A stretch of 64,000 bases of DNA, from NCBI RefSeq assembly GCF_010728155.1, contig NZ_AP022605.1, positions 3,965,399 through 4,029,398 on the forward strand. The letters run 5' to 3'. Below the pieces are notes generated by a model. It worked only from the letters and a program-made list of their open reading frames with translations. It had not been told where the DNA came from and ran no database searches. This document shows, in pieces, positions 53,493 to 61,765 of this stretch. Each line of letters begins with the position of its first letter. Position 1 is the stretch's first letter. Source of the stretch: Mycolicibacterium doricum (GTDB lineage Bacteria > Actinomycetota > Actinomycetes > Mycobacteriales > Mycobacteriaceae). The position numbers were made by a program, and so were the translations under genes.

Positions 53493-54638
53493 CTACAGGC
53501 TCCGCGCGATGAGAATTTTCATGATCTCGTTGGTGCCGCCGTAGATCTTCTGCACCCGCGCCGCCGCATACATCTGCGCGATGGGGTACTCCATCATGTA
53601 GCCGTACCCGCCGAAGAGCTGCAGGCACTTGTCGACGACCTCCACCTGCTTGTCGGAGGCCCACATCTTGGCGATCGACGCCGTTGCCGCGTCGAGCTTT
53701 CCGTCCAGGTACCGCCCGATGCAGTAGTCGATGAGCGTCTTACCGGCCAGCACCTCGGCTTTGCATTCGGCGAGCACGAACTTGGTGTTCTGAAAGTCGA
53801 GCAGGCGTTTGCCGAAAGCGGTGCGTTCCTTGACATATCCGACTGTCTCGGCGACCGCTGCCTCGGCCATCGCCACCCCCTCGACGCCCAGGGTCAGCCG
53901 CTCGCGCGGCAGTTGCTCCAGCAGCTGGGCGAAACCCTGCCCCTCGACGCCGCCCAACAGACCGGTGACCGGAACCCGCATGTCGGTGAACGACAATTCC
54001 CGAGTGTCTTGGCCGTGCTGGCCGATTTTCTCCAGCACCCGGCCCCGCTCGAACCCGGCCAGACCTTTGGTCTCGGCAACGATCAACGACAGGCCCGGTT
54101 CGGTTCTGGCTACGATGATCACCAGATCGCAGTGTGATCCATTGGAGATGAAGGTCTTCGACCCGTTGATGACGTAATGGTCACCGTCACGGACAGCGGT
54201 GGTGCGGATGGCCTGCAAATCTGACCCGGCGCCCGGTTCGGTCATCGCGACCGCGGCCACCATCTCGCCGCTGACCAGCTGAGGAATCCAGCGCTTTTTC
54301 TGCTCCTCGGATGCGTATGCGGCGATGTACTGCGAGCACAGCGTCGAGTGGACGGCGTAGCCGAAGGCCGTGTCGTGTGAATACGCCCGCTCCTGCAGCA
54401 CCACGACCTCGTGGCCGAAAGTGCCGCCGCCGCCGCCGTACTGCTCGGGCAGGTTCAGGCCCAGCAACCCGGCGGCGCCGGCCTTGTTCCAGAATTCCCG
54501 GTCCACTTGCTGCTGCTTGGCCCATCTGTCCTGGTTGGGGGCGGCTTCCTTGCGGAAGAACTCCGCGGCGTGCTTGCGCAGCACCTTCTGGTCCTCGGTC
54601 TCCCAAGGCGCGACGTAATCTGGGAACAATTCGGTCAT
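53493..54638 (-). CDS. Acyl-CoA dehydrogenase
   Basis: A 381-residue FadE: TELFPDYVAPWETEDQKVLR, LNLPEQYGGGGGTFGHEVVV, AVAMTEPGAGSDLQAIRTTA, NGSKTFISNGSHCDLVIIVA, RTAFGKRLLDFQNTKFVLAE, LQLFGGYGYMMEYPIAQMYA and IYGGTNEIMKILIARSL. It is closely related in layout to the FadE at 57012-58154 (same GGGGGTF and QNTKF motifs), suggesting duplication. The start MTELFPDY follows aagtaagagaa. An enoyl-CoA hydratase remnant lies directly upstream. Confidence 0.93.
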   Translation of the reverse strand: MTELFPDYVAPWETEDQKVLRKHAAEFFRKEAAPNQDRWAKQQQVDREFWNKAGAAGLLGLNLPEQYGGGGGTFGHEVVVLQERAYSHDTAFGYAVHSTLCSQYIAAYASEEQKKRWIPQLVSGEMVAAVAMTEPGAGSDLQAIRTTAVRDGDHYVINGSKTFISNGSHCDLVIIVARTEPGLSLIVAETKGLAGFERGRVLEKIGQHGQDTRELSFTDMRVPVTGLLGGVEGQGFAQLLEQLPRERLTLGVEGVAMAEAAVAETVGYVKERTAFGKRLLDFQNTKFVLAECKAEVLAGKTLIDYCIGRYLDGKLDAATASIAKMWASDKQVEVVDKCLQLFGGYGYMMEYPIAQMYAAARVQKIYGGTNEIMKILIARSL

Positions 54639-54645
54639 TTCTCTT

Positions 54646-54765
54646 ACTTCCCGTGAATTGCGGGCGCTTGGCGAGGAACGCCGCCTGCCCCTCGTGACTG
54701 TCGGCGGACGAACCGCCACATGCAAATTCCGCTTCACGTGCCCAAGCCCCTGAATCAGCGATGTC
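54646..54765 (-). pseudogene. C-terminal remnant of an enoyl-CoA hydratase (EchA-type)
   Basis: The frame reads SGAWAREAEFACGGSSADSH then EGQAAFLAKRPQFTGSK. This matches the conserved last 35 residues of crotonase-family proteins (ADSxEGxxAFLxKRPPxFTG). No N-terminal domain precedes it and no proper stop follows before the FadE start. It appears to be what is left after deletion of most of an echA gene. Confidence 0.6.
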
Positions 54766-54893
54766 TCGAACTCGTGCCCGCTGCGTCCTGGAGGCTACCA
54801 CCGAGGTGGACATCACCGACCCGACGGGATCAGCCGCTCGGTCGAGCCGTCAATTCGAAGAAGCTCCCCGACTTGCCGGTGTCGGCCGTCCGG

Positions 54894-55691
54894 TCAGGCT
54901 CGCTCGCGCTGTCGCCGTTCGCCTCGACCGCGCATCAACGCCATTGTCTTCAGGCCTAGTGACGGCGCAGCGCCACTTGAGCGAGCAACGAGCCCACGCC
55001 AGCGTGGCACGACGCGGAAGATCTGCCGGCCCTCAAGCAGCTCGAGTGCCGCACGGGCAACGTCTTCGGCGACGAGCGGTTTGGGCCCCGCGAATAGTAT
55101 GGCAGCGCCCGGGTCATCCGCCCGCGACGTCACCATGTCGGTATGCACGACGTCTGGACACAGCGCGCGAGCACGGATCGGCAGTCCAGCGTGGTCGAGG
55201 TCGCCCTGCAAAGAGGTCGTAAAGGACAACACAGCAGCCTTGGTCGCCGCATACAGCGCGAGTCCCGGCACCGGCGCGAGGGCCGACAGCGACGCAATGT
55301 TGAGGATCGCTCCTCCCGACGACCCCATGCTGTCGACCGCAGCAGCGGAGCCTGAGATGACACCCAGCACGTTGGTGTTCAGAATGTCGGTCATCTGCTT
55401 ATCGGTGTGCGTCCAGCAGTCTCCGGCAAAAAGGATCCCGGCATTGTTCACCCACACAGCCAGACGTCCTTGAGCGCAAGCCTGCGCGGCAATGTCACGA
55501 TGGCTCGACGGGTCTCGGACGTCGTGTTGGGCGCTCCAGGCGTCGTGACCTACCGCGGCGGCGGCACGTCGTGCGAGGTCGCCATCGATGTCTGTGAGCA
55601 ATACACGGTTGCCGGCGACTGCAAGTTGTCTGGCAATCTCCAGGCCGAGACCTCTCCCCGCTCCGGTAACGACCGCCGTCGTCGAGCTCAT
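54894..55691 (-). CDS. SDR-family oxidoreductase
   Basis: A 265-residue SDR: AVVTGAGRGLGLEIARQLAV, WVNNAGILFAGDCWTHTDKQ, active site NIASLSALAPVPGLALYAAT followed by K, and CPDVVHTDMVTSRADDPGAA. The C-terminus is long and basic (MRGRGERRQRERA). Similar proteins reduce or oxidise steroid or fatty ketones, but the substrate cannot be assigned. It lies between the BtrH-domain gene (122 nt upstream) and the enoyl-CoA hydratase remnant, all on the minus strand. Confidence 0.9.
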   Translation of the reverse strand: MSSTTAVVTGAGRGLGLEIARQLAVAGNRVLLTDIDGDLARRAAAAVGHDAWSAQHDVRDPSSHRDIAAQACAQGRLAVWVNNAGILFAGDCWTHTDKQMTDILNTNVLGVISGSAAAVDSMGSSGGAILNIASLSALAPVPGLALYAATKAAVLSFTTSLQGDLDHAGLPIRARALCPDVVHTDMVTSRADDPGAAILFAGPKPLVAEDVARAALELLEGRQIFRVVPRWRGLVARSSGAAPSLGLKTMALMRGRGERRQRERA

Positions 55692-55813
55692 CGTTGTTCC
55701 CCTCGCGCGTCGACTTCTTCAGATCGCGCAGCCCTCGTGGCTACGGCGGCAGGCTCCGACACCAGGCGGCTCCCCCTTTTCGTCGTCAGCAATGAGCTTT
55801 GCAAATTCTTCTC

Positions 55814-56893
55814 TCAGGATGTGACGGCGGTGCCTTGCCTCGTCAGTTTGCTCGCCGCTGACCGCAATGCGTGCACAAGGCGTGCCTCGACTTCGGGAAG
55901 TTCGGCTGCGACCGCCGCGGCCGACGACGCTCTGGCACGCAGGGAATTGGACGGGTTGTAAGCCTCCTTCGCGACCGCTGTCCACGTTTGCGCCGCGGTT
56001 CGGGCGGCGGCAGCGGCGTCGGCGACTCGATCGTCGCCCAAAGCGGAAGCGATGGCCTCACATCCGTCGGCTTGCAGCTTCCGGAACAGGCCACCGCCCG
56101 TGCCGGCCTTCTCGATGAGCGCCCCAACGGCGAATAAGGCGGCTTCGAGGGCACTGTCGTCCAGAAGCTCGGTCCACAGTGAGAGATCTGCAGCAAATGT
56201 GGCCACACCGGCCAATCCGTGACCGGAAACCGAGCTATGAGCGGGCGAGACGGTGTCGTCGGTCAGTGCCACGCCTGCCAGCCCATCCGCGCTTTGCATC
56301 AAGGCGGGACCCGCGATCGTCGCCAAGTCGGGGATCGTCGAGGGCCACTCCACGAGGTAGGTTGTGTGGCGGGTTGGCATGGGGAAGCCGGTGGACGCCC
56401 GCGCTCGCCGCAAGTTCTCGTAGGGCACCACTTGTGTCGTGGCCCGGTCGTTGTCGACGACGAACGCGACCTGGGCCTCGTCGTCATATCCGGTGATGAC
56501 GATGTCGTGACGGCTCATGCTCAATTTGGCTCGCAAGTAGGGAAGCTCACCGATGTCGGCCCAAACCATCACGGGCACGCCGCGGTCGATTTGGTCTTTC
56601 ACCCACTTCCAACCCAAGTCCGGATCGTCGGTGGAGCACATCGAGTACTTGGCGCCGAGCCTGTTCAGCAGGTTTTCTTCGAGGCCGTGTCCACGCCCCA
56701 CCATGTACACCGGTGGGAACAGGTCCGCCGATCGATGGTAGGAGTAGCTCAGACTGCCGCCGAGGGTGAAGACCAGGCCCTCGGTGGGCGGTCCCTCCCA
56801 GCCGAGTCCCGCCCATTCGATGAGGTCGCGCAGTGCGCCGGACCCGCAGTGGCCTCCCATCTGGTGTGGATACGGGATGTGCGCCGAAGTCAC
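55814..56893 (-). CDS. BtrH-N-domain (DUF4872-like) protein
   Basis: A 359-residue protein. The N-terminal 170 residues match the BtrH N-terminal cysteine-transferase-like fold: HQMGGHCGSGALRDLIEWAG with a probable nucleophilic Cys, TEGLVFTLGGSLSYSYHRSA, GVPVMVWADIGELPYL and the His/Asp-containing SRHDIVITGYDDEAQVAFVV. The rest is helical and resembles DUF4872. BtrH transfers an acyl group from an acyl carrier protein to an aminoglycoside; here the acceptor is unknown. Start GTG 56893 has aaggag 6 nt upstream. It overlaps the stop of a repeat-containing leader ORF. Confidence 0.8.
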   Translation of the reverse strand: MTSAHIPYPHQMGGHCGSGALRDLIEWAGLGWEGPPTEGLVFTLGGSLSYSYHRSADLFPPVYMVGRGHGLEENLLNRLGAKYSMCSTDDPDLGWKWVKDQIDRGVPVMVWADIGELPYLRAKLSMSRHDIVITGYDDEAQVAFVVDNDRATTQVVPYENLRRARASTGFPMPTRHTTYLVEWPSTIPDLATIAGPALMQSADGLAGVALTDDTVSPAHSSVSGHGLAGVATFAADLSLWTELLDDSALEAALFAVGALIEKAGTGGGLFRKLQADGCEAIASALGDDRVADAAAAARTAAQTWTAVAKEAYNPSNSLRARASSAAAVAAELPEVEARLVHALRSAASKLTRQGTAVTS

Positions 56894-56949
56894 GGTGTGC
56901 TCCTTGGTGGGACGTTCATCTGGGGGACGTTCATCTGGGGGACGTTCAT
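56890..56949 (-). CDS. Putative 19-residue leader peptide with MNVPQ repeats
   Basis: From ATG 56949 the frame encodes MNVPQMNVPQMNVPPRSTP, and its TGA overlaps the GTG start of the BtrH-domain gene (GTGA). The 15-nt tandem repeat gives three in-frame ATG codons, each opening the same pentapeptide. A gaggaag lies about 14 nt before the first ATG. The downstream gene has its own aaggag inside the leader. Possible translational coupling device; expression is unproven. Confidence 0.35.
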   Translation of the reverse strand: MNVPQMNVPQMNVPPRSTP

Positions 56950-56950
56950 C
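56910..56950. repeat. 15-nt tandem repeat, about 2.7 copies
   Basis: Unit ggacgttcatctggg at 56910-56924 and 56925-56939, then ggacgttcatc at 56940-56950. It lies in the 118-nt spacer between the FadE at 57012 and the BtrH-domain gene and encodes the MNVPQ repeat on the minus strand. Confidence 0.95.
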
Positions 56951-57011
56951 CCGTGGCAGCTTCCTCATCGAGGGGTCGTGGTGACCGGAGCTGGAAAGGT
57001 GAACCGGCCGG

Positions 57012-58154
57012 TCAGAGGGATCGGGAGATGATCTCCTTCATGACTTCGTTGGTTCCGGCGTAGATCATTTGTACTCGTTGGTCGACCCAGAGGCGGGAGA
57101 TGGGGTACTCCTGCATGTATCCGTAGCCGCCGTGTAGTTGTAGGCATTCGTCGAGGACGTGCATGGCGCGTTCGGTGGTCCACCATTTGGCCATTGCGAC
57201 GGTCTGGACGTCCAGTCGTTGCTCGAGGTGCAGGCTGATGCAGTGGTCGAGGAATACTCGTGCGACGCGGGCTTCGGTGGCGACTTCGGCGAGTTTGAAT
57301 TTGGTGTTCTGGAATCCGAATATCGGGCGGCCGAAGGCTTCTCGCTCTCGGGTGTAGCGCAGGGTCTGTTGTAGGGCGGTCTCCATCGCGGTGACGGCGC
57401 CGACCGCCACGATCAAGCGTTCCTGGGGCAGTTGGGTCATCAGCTGAATGAAGCCCTGGCCTTCGCTTTCGCCCAGCAGATGGGTTCGGGGAACGCGTAC
57501 CTCGTCGAAGTACAACTCGGAGGTGTCCTGGCCGTGCTGGCCGATCTTGTGCAGGGTGCGGCCTCGACGGAACCCGGGTCGGTCGGCTTCCACGACGATC
57601 AGCGAAATGCCGTCAGCGCCCTTGCTGGGGTCGGTTTTGGCTACCACGATGATGAGGTCTGCTTGTTGGCCGTTGGTGATGAAGGTCTTCGAGCCGGTGA
57701 TCACATAGTCGTCACCGTCGGCGACGGCTCGGGTGCGGATGTTCTGCAGGTCTGATCCGGTGCCCGGTTCGGTCATCGCGATGGCTCCGACGAGTTCGCC
57801 CGATGCCATTTGAGGTAGCCACTGGTGTTTGAGCTCTTCGCGGGCGTAGTTGAGGATGTAGTGGGCAACGATTCCGCTGTGCAGTCCGGCGCCCCACGAG
57901 CTGTCGGCGATGCGGGCCTGTTCCTCGAGCAGGATCGCTTCGTGAGCGAATGTTCCGCCGCCGCCGCCGTATTCGGTGGGGATCGATATACACAGCAGCC
58001 CGAGTTCTCCGGCTCGTTGCCACAGCGAGCGGTCAACCTGGTGTTGTTCGGCGAATCGCTCCCGGTGAGGCGCGAGTTCGGTGGCTAAGAACTTCGCGGC
58101 GAGTTGGCGGAGGTCATCGAGTTCGGGGTCGAGCCACGGCGACGGGTGTGACAT
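57012..58154 (-). CDS. Acyl-CoA dehydrogenase
   Basis: A 380-residue FadE started at MSHPSPWLDPELDDLRQLAA (aaaaggacccc upstream). Motifs: STEYGGGGGTF-type loop (ISIPTEYGGGGGTFAHEAIL), AIAMTEPGTGSDLQNIRTRA, GSKTFITNGQQADLIIVVAK, EAFGRPIFGFQNTKFKLAEV, LQLHGGYGYMQEYPISRLWV and IYAGTNEVMKEIISRSL. It is a near relative of the FadE at 53493. It follows the FadD gene (58204) by 49 nt on the same strand, so the pair probably acts on the same acyl-CoA. Confidence 0.93.
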   Translation of the reverse strand: MSHPSPWLDPELDDLRQLAAKFLATELAPHRERFAEQHQVDRSLWQRAGELGLLCISIPTEYGGGGGTFAHEAILLEEQARIADSSWGAGLHSGIVAHYILNYAREELKHQWLPQMASGELVGAIAMTEPGTGSDLQNIRTRAVADGDDYVITGSKTFITNGQQADLIIVVAKTDPSKGADGISLIVVEADRPGFRRGRTLHKIGQHGQDTSELYFDEVRVPRTHLLGESEGQGFIQLMTQLPQERLIVAVGAVTAMETALQQTLRYTREREAFGRPIFGFQNTKFKLAEVATEARVARVFLDHCISLHLEQRLDVQTVAMAKWWTTERAMHVLDECLQLHGGYGYMQEYPISRLWVDQRVQMIYAGTNEVMKEIISRSL

Positions 58155-58203
58155 GGGGTCCTTTTCGGTTGGAAGGAGAAGCTGCGGAGTAGGGGGAAGA
58201 CGG

Positions 58204-59832
58204 TCAGTCACCGCCGGATACGTCGTAATCCCCGGCGCTGTGGCGGGCCCGAAGCAGCTTCTTGTCGTACTTGCCGACGCTGGTTCGGGGAATCTCCGAG
58301 ACAAACGACCAGCGTTCTGGAATCCACCACTTGGGCACCTTGCCGTCCAGGAAGGCACGCAGGTCGTCGAAACTGGGGGTCGCCGTGGGTGATGCCACGA
58401 TGAAGGCAAGGGGGCGTTCCTGCCATTTCTCGTCGGGCACGCCGATCACTGCGGCTTCATGCACCTGCGGATGGGCAATGAGCGTGTTCTCCAACTCCAC
58501 TGAGGAGATCCATTCGCCGCCCGACTTGATGACATCTTTAGAGCGGTCGGTCAGGGTCAGAAATCCGTGCTCGTCGATGCGTCCTACGTCGCCGGTGCGT
58601 AACCAGCCGTCGTCGAACTTCTCGTTGTCGTCGTCACCGAAGTAAGCGGCCGTCACCCACGGTCCGCGGGCTTGGATCTCACCGACCGCCACCCCGTCCC
58701 ACGGCAGGGTGCGGCCGTCGTCGTCACGCAGCCGCAACTGGACTCCACAGATGGGGCGGCCTTGGCTTGCGCGCTGCACCCAGTCATCGGGCTCACCGGC
58801 CCCGCTCGACGGCCGCGCCACCGTGGCCAGCGGTGAGGTTTCGGTCATTCCCCAGGCTTGCACGATCGGTATACCGAATTCTTGCTCGAAATGGCGTATC
58901 AGTGACACCGGTACAGCCGACCCACCGCAGGCGACCAGCCGCAGCGACGAGATGTCATGGCTGGGATCACCTTCGAGGTAATGCAGGATGTCGTTCCAGA
59001 TGGTCGGAACGGCACCGGCAACGGTGGGCTTGGTGTCTTCGATCAGTGTCACCAGTGCCGGCGCCTGCATGAACTTGTCGGGAAGAACCAGCTCAGCTCC
59101 GGCGATCAACGCCGAATAAATCAGGCCCCAGGCATTGGCATGGAACATCGGCACGATCGGCAGGACACGATCGGGCTCCCCTATGCCCAACGCGTTCGGG
59201 GTGCAACCGGTCAGCGAATGCAGGTAGGTGGACCGATGGCTGTAGACAACCCCTTTGGGATGGCCGGTGGTGCCGCTGGTGTAGCACATCGCCGACGCCG
59301 ATCGTTCGTCCAGTTCGGGCCAGTCGAAATCAGGAAGCTGCGCGTCGATGAGTTCGTCGTAGGACAGCACGGTCTTGCCGGTGGCCCGCAACGGATCGGT
59401 GTCGCCGTCACCCACCACGATCACGGTATGGACCGAATTCATGTCCGGCAATGCGCGGGCCAGTAACCCAGCCAGCGACACGTCGACGATCACCACCTCG
59501 TCATGGGCATGGTTGGCGATGTAGCCGAGTTGCTCGGGGCTCAGCCGAATGTTGAGGGTGTGCAGCACCGCACCCATCGAGGGCACCGCGCAGTACGCCT
59601 CCAGGTGCTCCTGGTTGTTCCACTGAAAGGTGGCCACCCGCTGATCGCCGGTGATGCCTACCGCGCGCAGCGCGTTGGCCAATTGCCCGACCCGCCGGCC
59701 CAGCGCCGCATAGCTGTACGCTCGGTACCCCGAGCCAGTCGGGGTGATGACACGGCGGTCAGCGTGAATGGATGTCGCATGTTGCACGATTGTCCCCACC
59801 GTCAGCGGGACGTCTTGCATGGTGCTTCGCAT
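58204..59832 (-). CDS. Long/medium-chain acyl-CoA ligase (FadD-type)
   Basis: A 542-residue ligase: LTVGTIVQHATSIHADRRVI, FQWNNQEHLEAYCAVPSMGA, P-loop AMCYTSGTTGHPKGVVYSHR, FHANAWGLIYSALIAGAELV, QAWGMTETSPLATVARPSSG, GDVGRIDEHGFLTLTDRSKD, VIKSGGEWISSVELENTLIA and the C-terminal Lys motif IPRTSVGKYDKKLLRARHSA. The NAWG and GEWIS motifs place it with medium/long-chain ligases. ATG 59832 is used (ATG 59820 possible). The transglutaminase-like gene ends 21 nt upstream. Confidence 0.93.
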   Translation of the reverse strand: MRSTMQDVPLTVGTIVQHATSIHADRRVITPTGSGYRAYSYAALGRRVGQLANALRAVGITGDQRVATFQWNNQEHLEAYCAVPSMGAVLHTLNIRLSPEQLGYIANHAHDEVVIVDVSLAGLLARALPDMNSVHTVIVVGDGDTDPLRATGKTVLSYDELIDAQLPDFDWPELDERSASAMCYTSGTTGHPKGVVYSHRSTYLHSLTGCTPNALGIGEPDRVLPIVPMFHANAWGLIYSALIAGAELVLPDKFMQAPALVTLIEDTKPTVAGAVPTIWNDILHYLEGDPSHDISSLRLVACGGSAVPVSLIRHFEQEFGIPIVQAWGMTETSPLATVARPSSGAGEPDDWVQRASQGRPICGVQLRLRDDDGRTLPWDGVAVGEIQARGPWVTAAYFGDDDNEKFDDGWLRTGDVGRIDEHGFLTLTDRSKDVIKSGGEWISSVELENTLIAHPQVHEAAVIGVPDEKWQERPLAFIVASPTATPSFDDLRAFLDGKVPKWWIPERWSFVSEIPRTSVGKYDKKLLRARHSAGDYDVSGGD

Positions 59833-59853
59833 CAGTAACCCTTCGTCGCCCGG

Positions 59854-60510
59854 TTAGCGGGAGAATTCGTCTGCTGGTGACGCCGGCTCGGTGACGAGCC
59901 GGCCGTAGTTCGCCCGCAATGCCTCCATGATGTCATCGAAGGGTAGGTCGTCGAACTCCCCCCGATCCTGGAGGTACTCCATGTGCCGGGTACCGTCGCC
60001 GGTGAAGGCGTGCAAGAGTGCATCGTGCTCGCCGTCGAACTCGATCGGCCCGACACCGAAACGGGCACACAGTTCACGATTGAAGGCCGGGGTGGCCTTG
60101 ACCCAACGCCCACCCAGCAGCATGCTGCTGTAACCGTGGTAGACGAAAACGTCGGCGCCGCCCATGCGCTCACGCAGACTCTCGCTCTGCAGATGATTAC
60201 GCACATCGGCGAAACCTAGACGCGCCGGAATCCCGGCCGCCCGGCAGCAAGCCGTCAACAACACCGCTTTGGGAATGCAGTAAGCGCCCGATGCCGCCGC
60301 CACCGTACTGGCCCGGTAGTCACGCCGATCCTCCGAAACGGTGTACGGGTCATACCAGATCACGTCACGCACCGCGGTGAAGATACGACGCGCCCGCGCC
60401 ACAGGATCACTGGCCCCGCCGATCGCATTCGCGGTGAACTCCCGAACAGCCCCGTCCTCGAAATCCAGGAACTCCGTCGGTTCAAGCCACCGCTCGAACT
60501 CAGCATTCAT
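59854..60510 (-). CDS. Transglutaminase-like superfamily protein
   Basis: A 218-residue protein with a transglutaminase/protease-like core. The probable catalytic Cys lies in ASGAYCIPKAVLLTACCRAA, followed by GIPARLGFADVRNHLQ. The His lies in DVFVYHGYSSMLLGGRWVKA, with the third residue probably the Asp/Asn near TPAFNRELC. Bacterial members act as proteases or amide-bond-forming enzymes; function here is unknown. The ATG at 60510 lies inside a 10-codon upstream ORF; no other in-frame start exists because of a TGA 8 codons earlier. It precedes the FadD gene on the same strand. Confidence 0.82.
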   Translation of the reverse strand: MNAEFERWLEPTEFLDFEDGAVREFTANAIGGASDPVARARRIFTAVRDVIWYDPYTVSEDRRDYRASTVAAASGAYCIPKAVLLTACCRAAGIPARLGFADVRNHLQSESLRERMGGADVFVYHGYSSMLLGGRWVKATPAFNRELCARFGVGPIEFDGEHDALLHAFTGDGTRHMEYLQDRGEFDDLPFDDIMEALRANYGRLVTEPASPADEFSR

Positions 60511-60532
60511 CGGTGCAACCCGATGGCGTCAT
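60500..60532 (-). CDS. Putative 10-residue upstream ORF overlapping the transglutaminase-like gene
   Basis: ATG 60532 has an ideal Shine-Dalgarno sequence (aaggag, 5-nt spacing). The frame encodes MTPSGCTDEC and stops at TGA, overlapping the first 11 nt of the 59854-60510 gene in another frame. The real gene has no good ribosome-binding site of its own, so re-initiation from this uORF is plausible. Two of ten codons are Cys. Confidence 0.4.
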   Translation of the reverse strand: MTPSGCTDEC

Positions 60533-60544
60533 GTTGACTCCTTG

Positions 60545-60594
60545 TTGAAGGGAAGCGCGGTTGAAGGGATAGCGTGGTTAAAGGGATAGCGTGG
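60545..60594. repeat. 16/17-nt imperfect tandem repeat, 3 copies
   Basis: Units ttgaagggaagcgcgg (60545-60560), ttgaagggatagcgtgg (60561-60577) and ttaaagggatagcgtgg (60578-60594). They lie in the spacer between the LipR-like gene and the transglutaminase-like gene, upstream of the uORF ribosome-binding site. Confidence 0.92.
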
Positions 60595-60663
60595 ATTGCG
60601 CTTGCGAACACCGAGCTGACAAGAAGTAGCACGGCGCTCGATCTACGCCCCAGCAAACCAGCT

Positions 60664-60719
60664 TTGACAAGGCCAGTGTTAGCGTCTCCATGCTTGACGT
60701 CCGGTTCGTACTTGTCAAG
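60664..60719. promoter_or_regulatory. Inverted TTGACAAG / CTTGTCAA elements
   Basis: TTGACAAG at 60664-60671 and its inverse CTTGTCAA at 60711-60718 (within the 9-bp palindrome-like CTTGTCAAG at 60711-60719) flank the spacer after the LipR-like stop. The same 9-mer occurs upstream of the SDR-diiron-BVMO operon (33643-33651). On the minus strand, TTGACA here could also be a -35 for the transglutaminase-FadD genes. Confidence 0.35.
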
Positions 60720-61677
60720 AGCGTGACGCGAACCGTGAAAGGAATTCGCCTCCCGAACTGATCGCCGCGGGCGCCTCGGGCAGCAACCGGAACATTGCCT
60801 GAAATACGTGGATCTGCCCCCGCCATACCTGTAACTCCACCGATGACTCTGCCAGCCGCATTCGGTCAGCGAAACTGCGTGCGTCGTCGAGCAGCATCTC
60901 CCGACCGCCGACTTGGATCAACGTTGGCGGCATACCGTGGAGGTCTGCGTCGAGCACGCTGACGCGCGGATCGGTGGGGTCTGCGCAACCTACGTACAAC
61001 GCGAGACCGCGCGCAGCGGACACGGCCGACGCGAACGGATCGCGGCGCCGCAAATCGCGCGCGAGGGCAAGCTGGCAGGTCAAATCAAGCACGGGTGACA
61101 TCAGCAGCATGGCATCGGGACTGGGCAACCCATGGGTGCGCGCGCCCAGTGCGGTTGCCACAGCCAGCTGGCCGCCGGCCGAATCGCCCGCCACCGCGAC
61201 CGAGCCGCCCACCGACGCCGCCCTCTCGCCACACGTCAGCCACCGATAGGCGGTCAGGGAGTCGTCTGCGGCAGCCGGAAAGGGATGGCCTGGCGCCAGC
61301 CGATACTGGACCGCGAACACCGGGCGGCCCGAGGCGACGGACAACTCGCCGAGCAGCCCGCGATGAGTTTTCGGCGAGCACATCGAGAACGCACCCCCAT
61401 GGATGTAGAGGATCGGCGGGTCATCCTCGTCCACATCGGGTCCGAGGATCCAGTCGCCCCGCACCCGCTCGCCGTCGAACGGACAGTCGACCTTCGTGAC
61501 ACGCACTCCGCGTCGGGGACCGGATGCGACAAGGGCCGCGCGCAGCACTTGATCCATGATTGACAAGCCGACCTGATTTGCCGGCACAGCCTGGGTCAGC
61601 GGACGAAGCAGACCGCGTGCTGCCATGGCCACCATAAAGCTGGCCATGCTCGGCTGGTTTTGCGGGTCCGATCTCAC
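60715..61677 (-). CDS. Alpha/beta-hydrolase, hormone-sensitive-lipase family (LipR-like)
   Basis: A 320-residue esterase. Oxyanion motif ILYIHGGAFSMCSPKTHRGL, nucleophile elbow VAVAGDSAGGQLAVATALGA, Asp region DADLHGMPPTLIQVGGREML, and the catalytic His in WRGQIHVFQAMFRLLPEAP. It resembles LipR, which sits beside the flavin monooxygenase MymA in M. tuberculosis. It is next to a BVMO here and could hydrolyse the ester or lactone product (inference). GTG 61677 is chosen as start; an extension to ATG 61776 is in frame. The stop lies within a CTTGTCAAG inverted repeat. Confidence 0.88.
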   Translation of the reverse strand: MRSDPQNQPSMASFMVAMAARGLLRPLTQAVPANQVGLSIMDQVLRAALVASGPRRGVRVTKVDCPFDGERVRGDWILGPDVDEDDPPILYIHGGAFSMCSPKTHRGLLGELSVASGRPVFAVQYRLAPGHPFPAAADDSLTAYRWLTCGERAASVGGSVAVAGDSAGGQLAVATALGARTHGLPSPDAMLLMSPVLDLTCQLALARDLRRRDPFASAVSAARGLALYVGCADPTDPRVSVLDADLHGMPPTLIQVGGREMLLDDARSFADRMRLAESSVELQVWRGQIHVFQAMFRLLPEAPAAISSGGEFLSRFASRS

Positions 61678-61765
61678 GTGAGGTTCCCGTCCTCTCTGGT
61701 AAAGCGGCACTTCTGTCGGTAGCCGGAATGCCGACGCCGGTCGAAGCTGCGGTGCACTGGATTGA

